The notes under the pieces: generated by a model | Databases searched by the model: none | What the model was told of the DNA's origin: nothing | What the model saw: the letters and a program-made list of their open reading frames with translations, nothing else | Part shown: piece after piece, positions 17,919 to 25,732 of the stretch | Layout of the letters: each line of letters begins with the position of its first letter | How positions within the stretch are numbered: position 1 is the first letter of the stretch | Position numbers and translations under genes: made by a program | Assembly: GCA_905479995.1 (NCBI GenBank) | Contig: CAJQON010000001.1 | Span: 1 to 42,243 of the forward strand | Origin: an uncultured Flavobacteriales bacterium | GTDB lineage: Bacteria > Bacteroidota > Bacteroidia > Flavobacteriales_E > Vicingaceae | DNA: 42,243 bases | Direction of reading: 5' to 3'

Positions 17919-17988
17919 GTTGTATTTTTTTAAATGTTTACAAGTGCAAAGGAAATTATTTATTGCTACATAATCAAATTATTTCGCA

Positions 17989-18651
17989 CTATTTATAATG
18001 TACCATCACTTCATCCAGTTTTTTTCTAGTAATATCAGGAACTTCAGCATCTTTTGCTGCATATCCAACCGGCATCAATAAATAAGCTCTTTCATTCTCT
18101 GGTCTTTCTAATACTTTAGCCAAAAAATTCATTGGACTTGGTGTATGGGTTAACGAACTCAAGCCAGCATTGTTAATCGCGGCAATAAACATTCCTGCAG
18201 CTATACCAACAGATTCATTTACATAATAGTTGTTTCGCTTTTCACCATCAATGGTTTCAAAAGCTCTTTTAAATAAAATAACGATATAAGGTGCAATGTC
18301 TATAAATGGTTTTTCCCAATTGGTGCCAAAAGGCTCCAAATCTTCTTTCCATCTATCACTCATTCGGGTTGAATAGTTTTGTTTTTCTTCCGTTTCAGCT
18401 GCTGCCCTAATCTTCGCTTTTAAGTCGGCATTAGAAACCACGCAAAAGGTCCACGGTTGCTTGTGTGCACCAGAAGGAGCCGTAGCACCAGCTAAAATTG
18501 CATTTTCTATTACTTTAATGTCCACAGGTTCATCCGAAAATTCACGCACACTTCTTCTTCTATTCAACTCTTCGTAATAAGCCTTGCTTGTTGCCAGTTG
18601 CTCACTTGCTGTTAACTCTTTTTGTTGGTAAGGAATAAATTTCTGCTCCAT
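17989..18651 (-). CDS. Nitroreductase-fold flavoprotein of the iodotyrosine deiodinase (IYD) type
   Basis: 220-residue FMN enzyme. The FMN site is RRRSVREFSDEPV (about 32-44) and the family block is TAPSGAHKQPWTF. The lid region reads EEKQNYSTRMSDRWKEDL then TNWEKPF. Compared from memory with animal IYD (EEINYMKRM...TNWIK), the Glu, Tyr and Lys that grip the halotyrosine zwitterion are all in place, and ESVGIAAG, THTPSP and LLMPVGY also match that subfamily. So a reductive dehalogenase of halogenated tyrosines or phenols is more likely than a general nitroreductase. It sits between purN and acpP, where Flavobacteriia often have nothing, and is divergent from purN with a 36-nt gap. Confidence 0.85.
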   Translation of the reverse strand: MEQKFIPYQQKELTASEQLATSKAYYEELNRRRSVREFSDEPVDIKVIENAILAGATAPSGAHKQPWTFCVVSNADLKAKIRAAAETEEKQNYSTRMSDRWKEDLEPFGTNWEKPFIDIAPYIVILFKRAFETIDGEKRNNYYVNESVGIAAGMFIAAINNAGLSSLTHTPSPMNFLAKVLERPENERAYLLMPVGYAAKDAEVPDITRKKLDEVMVHYK

Positions 18652-18687
18652 GTTCTTTATTTTTGAGCGTTCAAGATAATAAAAACT

Positions 18688-19248
18688 ATGACAAGAATTG
18701 CAATTTTTGCTTCTGGAAGCGGATCAAATGCCGAAAATATAGCCAACTATTTTAACCTAAATGAAAATGTTGAAGTGAGCTTGTTTTTAACCAATAATCC
18801 AAATGCCTTTGTAGTAGAAAGAGCAAAAAAATTAGGTGTAAAATCTTATATTTTCAATAAAACAGACTTTACTAAAACAGACCAAATTTTGCGTTTTTTG
18901 CAAGAAAACAACATTAATTTGATCGTTTTAGCTGGTTTTTTGCTTAAAATTCCCGAAAACTTAATAAAATCGTACCCAAACAAAATCGTAAACATTCATC
19001 CAGCCTTGTTGCCAAAATTTGGCGGAAAAGGCATGTATGGAGACAACGTTCATAAAGCGGTTGTTGAAGCAAAAGAAACTGAAAGTGGCATTACCATTCA
19101 TTACGTAAATGAAAACTACGATGAAGGCAAAATAATTTTCCAAGAAAAATTTGATGTTTTACCCACCGACACTTTTGAAAACGTAGCCGAAAAAATTCAT
19201 AAGCTGGAATACAAACATTATCCTGAAGTAATTGAAACGCTTATTTAG
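18688..19248 (+). CDS. purN: Phosphoribosylglycinamide formyltransferase
   Basis: Transfers a formyl group from 10-formyl-THF to GAR in purine synthesis. Of its 186 residues the N terminus IAIFASGSGSNAENI binds the phosphate, the catalytic segment is VNIHPALLPKFGGKGMYG (Asn and His), and the Asp lies in ENYDEGKIIFQ. It is divergent from the IYD-like gene and next to the acpP-fabF-rnc cluster, a common association in this phylum. Confidence 0.95.
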   Translation: MTRIAIFASGSGSNAENIANYFNLNENVEVSLFLTNNPNAFVVERAKKLGVKSYIFNKTDFTKTDQILRFLQENNINLIVLAGFLLKIPENLIKSYPNKIVNIHPALLPKFGGKGMYGDNVHKAVVEAKETESGITIHYVNENYDEGKIIFQEKFDVLPTDTFENVAEKIHKLEYKHYPEVIETLI

Positions 19249-19370
19249 CACTGAGAAATGCATCTCTGGGGGAACATAACGGAAGGTAGGCTCCAGTATT
19301 CAATAAAAAGCCTGATAAATTAATTACTACACAAAAAATTGGAATGATGCAATGCATGTGCCTACTACAA

Positions 19371-19428
19371 AATTTGTCCGTTCGAGTATTTTGATTTTTT
19401 CAATCAAAATGTATCGAGAACTAAACAA
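19371..19428 (+). repeat. Structured repeat R1 (5' part only)
   Basis: 58 nt matching the beginning of the longer repeats at 35625 and 36665: AATTTGTCCGTTCGAGT, a hairpin, then GTATCGAGAACT. Its hairpin reads TTTTGATT-TTTTC-AATCAAAA, whereas the other copies read TTTTGAAT-TTTTC-ATTCAAAA, so both arms changed together. The sequence after 19428 does not match. The rest of 19249-19462 holds no gene. Confidence 0.85.
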
Positions 19429-19462
19429 CTAAAATTAAGCAGTTACTGCTAAATGCAAAAAC

Positions 19463-20089
19463 CTAAACATAACTTATACTATTCAACACCTCAAAAACAA
19501 ACCCTTTACTTTTCAATTCTTCAATTGATTTTGGTAAAGCGTATGTTAAATTCTGTTTGGCTTTTAGACTGTCGTGAAAAACGATGATGGAACCAGATTT
19601 GGTATGTTTAAGCACATTGTTTAAGCACTTTTCAGGCGTTGTTTTTTCATCAAAATCTCCACTGAGCACATCCCACATAATAATGCTGTAAGCCGCATTT
19701 AAATGTTTGGCTTGGGCTTTTGTTATTCTGCCATAAGGCGGACGAAACAATTTTGAATTGACGCATTTACTGGACTTTTCAATGTCCACAAAGTAATCTT
19801 CATTCTCTGTTTTCCAGCCACTTGGATGAGAAAAAGAATGATTTCCAACAGCATGTCCTTCATCCAAAATACGTTGGTAAATTTTAGGGTGTTTTTCAAC
19901 GTTACAGCCCAAACAAAAGAACGTAGCTTTTACACCATATTGTTTCAAAATATCTAGCGTCCATTCGGTTACTTCCGGTATAGGTCCGTCATCAAAAGTG
20001 AGGTAAATTTTATTTTCCGTATTCGGAATGTCCCAAATTAATTGAGCGTATAAAGCTTTTATTATTTGTGGCGATTTTGGTAAAAACAT
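19463..20089 (-). CDS. Polysaccharide deacetylase (NodB domain)
   Basis: Metal-dependent N- or O-deacetylase of polysaccharides or peptidoglycan, 208 residues. Motif 1 is IYLTFDDGPIPEVTEW (catalytic and metal Asp), motif 2 is HSFSHPSGW (His-xxx-His), and motif 3 is RPPYGRITKAQ. There is no signal peptide or N-terminal helix, so either it acts in the cytoplasm or export is unconventional. The start codon overlaps the stop of the upstream secreted-protein gene by one base, implying an operon. Confidence 0.9.
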   Translation of the reverse strand: MFLPKSPQIIKALYAQLIWDIPNTENKIYLTFDDGPIPEVTEWTLDILKQYGVKATFFCLGCNVEKHPKIYQRILDEGHAVGNHSFSHPSGWKTENEDYFVDIEKSSKCVNSKLFRPPYGRITKAQAKHLNAAYSIIMWDVLSGDFDEKTTPEKCLNNVLKHTKSGSIIVFHDSLKAKQNLTYALPKSIEELKSKGFVFEVLNSISYV

Positions 20090-20913
20090 TATTCTGCACT
20101 AGCAGTATCTGGCCCCATAAGGTTACTTACAATTTTGTTGGCTACCAATGGAAATTGCTCGTTTATAATTTTGTCAATGTCATTTTGGTTAGATGCAAAA
20201 CGAGATTTTATAGCTCCAGTACTTACTTCTTTTCCTGTTGTATCAAATATGGTATAATGTACCTTTATTTCACGCTGATATTGCGCATCAGAGGCCACGT
20301 AACGCTTGTCTGCCGATCTTTTTACATCCAATTGATTAATAAACAAATAATAACCTGCTTTATAATTCTTATCTAAACTGGGCAACAACTTTTCATTGGA
20401 GATGGCCGTTTTCATGTATTTTTCTCTGTTGTCAACTTGCGAAACTACCTCGCCATTTCTTATTCCAGCCTTAATGTATTCTTCTTCGGGTTTCTTTTTC
20501 TTAAATTTTCCAATAAGCTTTTTCCCTGTCGATTCTTTTTTTACGACCACTTCTTCGGGCACGACTTCGTATTTGTAACCTATAGAATTATAAATATAAT
20601 TGAGTTCCTTTTTCGCTTCAGCCGGTTCTATGCTATAAAAAGATAAAGGCGTATAGTACTTTTTAAGAGAGATGTATAGGTTGCGATCTAGTGCCGCTCT
20701 AAACTTTGCTTTAATTTGATGAAAGTTTAACTCACTCTTTTGAGAAATGTCTCTATCAATGTCTGAGAAATACATTTTGGTTTCAAAAGGAACAATTAAA
20801 ACCGAAGTTTTGTTGTGCCCTTCTACAGTTTCAGAATTTCCTGTAGTGGTGTTTTGTGCTTGTGTAGCGTTTAGTGCAAAAAGGGCAACTAAACCAAAAA
20901 TCATCTTTTTCAT
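20089..20913 (-). CDS. Exported hypothetical protein
   Basis: 274 residues with a clear signal peptide (MKKMIFGLVALFALNATQAQ). The mature part opens with KTSVLIVPFETKMYFSDID, followed by a basic segment (KKLIGKFKKKKPEEE, about 130-145), then a mixed alpha/beta C-terminal half with YYLFINQLDVKRSADKRYV. I do not recognise a catalytic motif. The IVPFETKMYFSDID start recalls Bacteroidota envelope proteins related to lipoprotein assembly factors, but this is weak. It is co-transcribed with the polysaccharide deacetylase gene, which suggests an envelope role. Confidence 0.75.
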   Translation of the reverse strand: MKKMIFGLVALFALNATQAQNTTTGNSETVEGHNKTSVLIVPFETKMYFSDIDRDISQKSELNFHQIKAKFRAALDRNLYISLKKYYTPLSFYSIEPAEAKKELNYIYNSIGYKYEVVPEEVVVKKESTGKKLIGKFKKKKPEEEYIKAGIRNGEVVSQVDNREKYMKTAISNEKLLPSLDKNYKAGYYLFINQLDVKRSADKRYVASDAQYQREIKVHYTIFDTTGKEVSTGAIKSRFASNQNDIDKIINEQFPLVANKIVSNLMGPDTASAE

Positions 20914-21037
20914 GGTTGTTGAGTTTATGGGCTCTTAAGTAAAACTACTTCAATAAAGTAATGCTACAGCCAACATTATTAGTGTTTTTAAACAACTAAA
21001 CGTTAGCAAAATCTAAACCAAAAATTATTTATGTGAT

Positions 21038-22426
21038 TTAAAACCTTAAAAAATCGGTATTGGCATACACCATAAAAGCCAACAACAATATCATTCCAGC
21101 AACCTGAGCGTACTCCATTGCTTTTTCATTTGGTTTTCTTCGAGTAATCATTTCGTACAATAAAAACATTACGTGGCCACCATCTAATGCCGGTATTGGC
21201 AACAAATTCATAAAGGCTAATACCAATGAAATCCATGCTGTTTTTTCCCAAAAATTTTGCCAGTTCCATTCCGTACCAAACAATTTACTAATGGACACAA
21301 AACCTCCCATTCCTTTGTAAGCTCCAGTACTTGGGTTGAGCATCATTTTAAATTGCTTGTAGTAGTTAACTATCTTTTCTTCAGCCTTGTTGTAACCTGC
21401 CGGAAATGCTTCAAAAAACGAATAGTGCTTGGTTTCTAATTGGTATAAACCTGCTTTATCTAAATCAGAAATTGAATACCCGTAAGGAGCTAAACCAATA
21501 ATATTAGAATCAGGAATTGTTAAAGGAACAGTTAATAATTGACCATCTCGTTTCACCTGAATGCCAACCTTTTTCCCGGAATAAGCAGTAATAGCATTTT
21601 TAAATTGATCGTAATATTCAATTGATTCAGAAGTTGTCACACTTATTGGATCTCCAAATTCATCCTGTCCTAAATCCTCTTGATAAGAAATTCCAACTAT
21701 TTCATCTTTTTCTTCAAAACCTGCATTTTCAGCAACATAACCATCTATAATTCCTCCAACTACAAAAGGAATACGCGGCATAAACATTGGGCCGGTTCTA
21801 TTGTCAATTAAAGTTTCTATTAAATTAACTGGAATGTTTAATTGTTTAATTTCTCCTGCTCGGTCTACTTTTAAAGTTTGAGCATAAAAAATTTCTTCTT
21901 GCATTTCCGAAAAAGTTTCAGGAGTTCTACCATTTATTTCAATGATTTTGTCTCCTGTTTTTAAACCAATTTCTGCTGCAACAGCTTCGTTAGAGCACCA
22001 AATTCCATCTTTTAATTCGGAAGGTGGTAAATATTTGTCTCCATAACCCCACAATACAAAACTGTAAATTAAAAATCCTACAATTACGTTTACAATTATT
22101 CCTCCCAACATAATGATTAATCGTTGCCAAGTTGGTTTAGATCGAAATTCCCAAGGTTCTGGTTCTTTAGCCATTTGCTCTTTGTCCATACTCTCGTCTA
22201 TCATTCCGGCTATTTTAACATAACCTCCCAATGGCAACCAACCAATACCATATTCTGTTTCACCAATTTTTTTCTTGTATAATGAAAACCACGGATTAAA
22301 AAATAAATAGAAACTCTCTACTTTCGTTTTGAAAAATTTGGCTGCAACAAAGTGCCCTCCTTCGTGTAAAACCACTAAAATAGAGATGCTTAATAATAAT
22401 TGACCGCCTTGTATAATGTAATCCAT
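21038..22426 (-). CDS. rseP: Site-2 membrane metalloprotease RseP
   Basis: Intramembrane zinc protease that cleaves transmembrane regulators, and possibly leftover signal peptides, inside the membrane. Of its 462 residues the first helix holds HEGGH (21-25). PDZ-like domains occupy the middle (GLKTGDKIIEINGRTPETF, about 155-173). The third zinc ligand lies in MNLLPIPALDGGH near the C-terminal helices. It lies 35 nt downstream of dxr, the usual pairing in Flavobacteriia. Confidence 0.95.
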   Translation of the reverse strand: MDYIIQGGQLLLSISILVVLHEGGHFVAAKFFKTKVESFYLFFNPWFSLYKKKIGETEYGIGWLPLGGYVKIAGMIDESMDKEQMAKEPEPWEFRSKPTWQRLIIMLGGIIVNVIVGFLIYSFVLWGYGDKYLPPSELKDGIWCSNEAVAAEIGLKTGDKIIEINGRTPETFSEMQEEIFYAQTLKVDRAGEIKQLNIPVNLIETLIDNRTGPMFMPRIPFVVGGIIDGYVAENAGFEEKDEIVGISYQEDLGQDEFGDPISVTTSESIEYYDQFKNAITAYSGKKVGIQVKRDGQLLTVPLTIPDSNIIGLAPYGYSISDLDKAGLYQLETKHYSFFEAFPAGYNKAEEKIVNYYKQFKMMLNPSTGAYKGMGGFVSISKLFGTEWNWQNFWEKTAWISLVLAFMNLLPIPALDGGHVMFLLYEMITRRKPNEKAMEYAQVAGMILLLAFMVYANTDFLRF

Positions 22427-22461
22427 AGTTGTTTTTTATTGGAGAGCGAAGTTAGTTATTT

Positions 22462-23613
22462 TTAAATAAGACTGTTGGCAAACGTTCTTGTTTCTGAATC
22501 TGTAGCAACGTAATCCTCATATGTAGGTGCTTTTATAAAGGTCACGTTTTCCATACATTTTTGATTGATGGCAGCTATTTCTAAAAACTTGATTTTGTCG
22601 TTTAAGAAAGCATCTACCGCAACTTCGTTTGCAGCATTGAGTATGCAGGCTAAATTTCCACCTTTATTAAGTGCTTCATAAGCCAGTTTTAAATTTACGA
22701 AGGTATCGGTATCTGGCTTTTCGAAAGTCAATTGTGGATAATCCATGAAGTTAAATCGAGGCGATTTTGAAGTATATCGGTAAGGAAAAGACAGTGCATA
22801 TTGTATCGGATGCTTCATGTCGGGCAAGCCCATTTGTGCTTTCATGCTTCCGTCTTCAAACTGAACTAAAGAGTGAACAATAGACTGTGGGTGAACAATA
22901 ACATCAATTTGATCGGGTTTTAAGTTGAATAACCACTTGGCCTCTATCACTTCCAACCCTTTATTCATTAAGGTTGCCGAATCGATGGTAATTTTTGCAC
23001 CCATCTCCCAATTAGGGTGTTTTAATGCTTGCTCTTTGCTAATGTTTTGAAGGTCTTCGGTTTTCTTTCCTCTAAACGGACCACCTGAAGCTGTTAGGTA
23101 TATTTTTTCAATTTTATTTTGAAATTCTCCTACTAAACATTGAAAAATTGCGGAATGTTCTGAATCAACTGGATAAATGTGTACACCATTTTTAGTGGCC
23201 AATTTGGTAATTAATTCGCCTGCAACTACCAATGTTTCTTTGTTGGCTAGTGCAATTGTTTTTTTAGCTTCAATGGCTTTTATGGTAGGCAATAATCCGG
23301 CATAACCAACTAAAGCGGTTAACACAACATCTACTTCATTGCTTTCTACAACCTGCGCCAAAGCATCTGCTCCAGCAAATGTTTTAATGTCATGTTCCCA
23401 AAGGGTTTCCGAAACTTTGTCGAATTGGGTTTCATCTACTATTACAACGGTGTTGGGTTTAAATTTTAAGGCTTGTTCTATTAATAACTCCGCATTTGTG
23501 TTGGCGGTTAGCACCGTTAATTCAAATTTATCTGAATGCTCTTCTATAACTTCTAATGCTTGTGTGCCTATTGAACCAGTTGAGCCCAATATGGCAATTT
23601 TCTTTTTTTCCAA
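22462..23613 (-). CDS. dxr: 1-deoxy-D-xylulose 5-phosphate reductoisomerase
   Basis: Second step of the MEP isoprenoid pathway (DXP to MEP with NADPH). Of its 383 residues the NADPH motif is ILGSTGSIGTQALEV, LANKETLVVAG follows, and the substrate/metal site is PVDSEHSAIFQCL. TASGGPFRGKK is the flexible loop, and ITIDSATLMNKGLEVIEA is the core signature. It starts 3 nt after the VWA gene and precedes rseP, so it is probably transcribed with both. Confidence 0.97.
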   Translation of the reverse strand: MEKKKIAILGSTGSIGTQALEVIEEHSDKFELTVLTANTNAELLIEQALKFKPNTVVIVDETQFDKVSETLWEHDIKTFAGADALAQVVESNEVDVVLTALVGYAGLLPTIKAIEAKKTIALANKETLVVAGELITKLATKNGVHIYPVDSEHSAIFQCLVGEFQNKIEKIYLTASGGPFRGKKTEDLQNISKEQALKHPNWEMGAKITIDSATLMNKGLEVIEAKWLFNLKPDQIDVIVHPQSIVHSLVQFEDGSMKAQMGLPDMKHPIQYALSFPYRYTSKSPRFNFMDYPQLTFEKPDTDTFVNLKLAYEALNKGGNLACILNAANEVAVDAFLNDKIKFLEIAAINQKCMENVTFIKAPTYEDYVATDSETRTFANSLI

Positions 23614-23616
23614 AGG

Positions 23617-24951
23617 TTATTTTTTTCTCGAATTAGATTTAATCTCATCCATAAGCAATGGTTTTGCCTGCGCATAAGTTTCTATGTGAATGTAGTTCCC
23701 ATTTCCTTTTTGGGTAATTGCCTTCATTGATTTAATCGTTTTCTTTTCATTCTTAACACCAACCACTGAAATACTAACGCCTCGCTCTAAATTTTCGGCA
23801 ACATCTTCTAATATCGAGTTGTGGCTTGAAGTAACATTAAACGCTCCATCGGTAGCAATAATTACCTGATTGTTTCCTCCTTCAATAAAGTTTCCTCGAG
23901 CCAATTGATAAGCTTTTTTAATTCCTTTGGCTCCAGCGGTATAACCACCAGCCCTTAAATCTTGTATTAACTGCGTAATTTCTGCTTTGTTGGTTACATA
24001 TTTAGATCGCAACACAACCTCGGTAGATGAAGCATAGGTTACAATGGCCAATCGATCAATTGGTCGTAAACCGTTAAGCAATTCTATCATAGATGCTTTT
24101 AATAAATCCAATCGGCCTTGCTGTTTCATAGATACAGAAACATCTATACAAAAAACAATGTTGTTTGGAGCGTACAAATTAACCGGAAGTTCTTGGGTTG
24201 AAATCGTGTCTTCTGCAGCAATTACAACTGGCTCTGGTATTACCTCAACAACCGTATCAATCGCAACAATTAATTCTTCTTTTGTTGCTTCTCCCAACTC
24301 AAAAACCAACGAATTATTTTTAGCATTTACATAAGAATCTTGCTCTTTTGTTCCATACCCTTCGGCATTTACCACAAAATAGTAATTGTCCCATTTTAGT
24401 TCTTGAACACTAATTCCTTTTTTGTCGGTAGTGAGTTTTTTGTATACTAAACCATCCCAAATAATTTCTACTGAAGCATTTTTAATTGGCTTTTTGGTGT
24501 TTACATCTATAACTTTTACCGATAAAGGTGCGCGCAATGCTATTGGTTTAGCACTTTTTGTAAAATCAGGACAAGCCAAGGATTCGTTTACATCAAAACT
24601 TTTAGCATCTCCTTCAATGGTAAAAGTAATTGGTTCGTTGTTTACATTAATCCAAATTGGAATATCCTTTTTAAATTTTCCTTTTTTCTTTGGTGTGTAT
24701 TTAATCCGTACTGTAATAGTGCTATCGGGTAGTATTTCTTTTTTAGAAAATTTTACATCTATTCCATAAGGTTCTTCAACCCTTAAAACAAGCGCTTTTT
24801 TTGTGCCTGCATTGGTTAAAGTAAAGTCAAAATACTTTTTGTCTGTTTTGTTTACTTCCCCTAAGTTGTGATATGATTGATTAAATATTACTTGTGCAGA
24901 CAGGCTGTTTAGCAATAAAAAGGCAACGAATATGAAGAGTAGATTTTTCAT
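23617..24951 (-). CDS. Exported protein with Ig-like, carboxypeptidase-regulatory-like and VWA domains
   Basis: 444 residues with a signal peptide (to about residue 19, LNSLSAQ). Residues 20-120 resemble the DUF1573/ASPM-type Ig domain (NLGEVNKTDKKYFDFTLTNA). Residues about 140-215 look like a carboxypeptidase-regulatory-like fold (VKVIDVNTKKPIKNASVEI). Residues about 265-440 are a von Willebrand A domain with an intact MIDAS (DVSVS, a Thr in IVTYASS, Asp in ATDGAFN). There is no T9SS tail, so it is probably periplasmic. It ends 3 nt before dxr. Its role is unknown; metal-dependent protein binding is expected. Confidence 0.85.
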   Translation of the reverse strand: MKNLLFIFVAFLLLNSLSAQVIFNQSYHNLGEVNKTDKKYFDFTLTNAGTKKALVLRVEEPYGIDVKFSKKEILPDSTITVRIKYTPKKKGKFKKDIPIWINVNNEPITFTIEGDAKSFDVNESLACPDFTKSAKPIALRAPLSVKVIDVNTKKPIKNASVEIIWDGLVYKKLTTDKKGISVQELKWDNYYFVVNAEGYGTKEQDSYVNAKNNSLVFELGEATKEELIVAIDTVVEVIPEPVVIAAEDTISTQELPVNLYAPNNIVFCIDVSVSMKQQGRLDLLKASMIELLNGLRPIDRLAIVTYASSTEVVLRSKYVTNKAEITQLIQDLRAGGYTAGAKGIKKAYQLARGNFIEGGNNQVIIATDGAFNVTSSHNSILEDVAENLERGVSISVVGVKNEKKTIKSMKAITQKGNGNYIHIETYAQAKPLLMDEIKSNSRKK

Positions 24952-25027
24952 TTATAGTGTATGATTTTCCTCTAAAAATCAAATTTGTTGCCAAAGTTAC
25001 TATTTGTTTTCGGCAAATGCACAGGAA

Positions 25028-25726
25028 CTAATCTTTCGATGCCATTAATTCTCGTGTTGCTTTGGAAAGTTCGTCTGATAAATCTCCATAATGATTTAAA
25101 TAATCTGCTTTACTTCGCTCAATAACTTCTAGGGCTTCTTCTTTCCCATAAATGTGTGTTATTTCTACGCGTGTAGCTTCTTCTCCAGGAATTCCTTTGT
25201 AGGTTAAAAAGTAATGTTTAAGTCGTTGTATAATCGATTCAGGGCAATCGCTAATGTCTTTCCAGTTTTCGTAAACCTCATCTCCTTTTAGTACAGCAAT
25301 TATTTTATCATCTGCCTCGCCATCGTCAATCATTCGTAATCCTCCAATAGGAATTGCAGGAACAATAATGTTTCCGTGGGTAATGTTTCGTTCAGTTAAC
25401 ACACAAATGTCTAAAGGGTCGGCATCTCCTACAACATCCTTTTTACCGGTTTGTTGCATGCAATATTCAGCAACACTCTCTGCACAATAGGTCTGAGGCA
25501 AAAAGCCATATAAAGCTGGTACTATGTTTGAGAATTTTTGTGGGCGATCTACTTTAATGTACCCTGAAGCTTTATCTATTTCATATTTTACTGAATCTGC
25601 TGGTGTCATTTCAATAAATGACATTACTTCTTTTGGGCTTTCGTCTCCTAAGTTAATGCCGTGCCATGGGTGCGACTGATACCTTAATTCTAATTTTTTA
25701 TAGAGCCTCTTTAATGCTTCTTCCAT
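25028..25726 (-). CDS. ppa: Inorganic pyrophosphatase, family I
   Basis: Soluble Mg-dependent hydrolase of pyrophosphate, 232 residues. The core signature is DADPLDICVLTE (the DxDPxD metal site). YEIDKASGYIKVDRPQ lies in the first half and FLPQTYC replaces the usual YG(F/Y)IPxT block. Later DGEADDKIIAVLKGD and HYFLTYKG complete the family pattern. It starts 6 nt after the lamin-tail T9SS gene, an unusual pairing of a housekeeping enzyme with a large secreted protein. Confidence 0.93.
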   Translation of the reverse strand: MEEALKRLYKKLELRYQSHPWHGINLGDESPKEVMSFIEMTPADSVKYEIDKASGYIKVDRPQKFSNIVPALYGFLPQTYCAESVAEYCMQQTGKKDVVGDADPLDICVLTERNITHGNIIVPAIPIGGLRMIDDGEADDKIIAVLKGDEVYENWKDISDCPESIIQRLKHYFLTYKGIPGEEATRVEITHIYGKEEALEVIERSKADYLNHYGDLSDELSKATRELMASKD

Positions 25727-25732
25727 GTTTTA

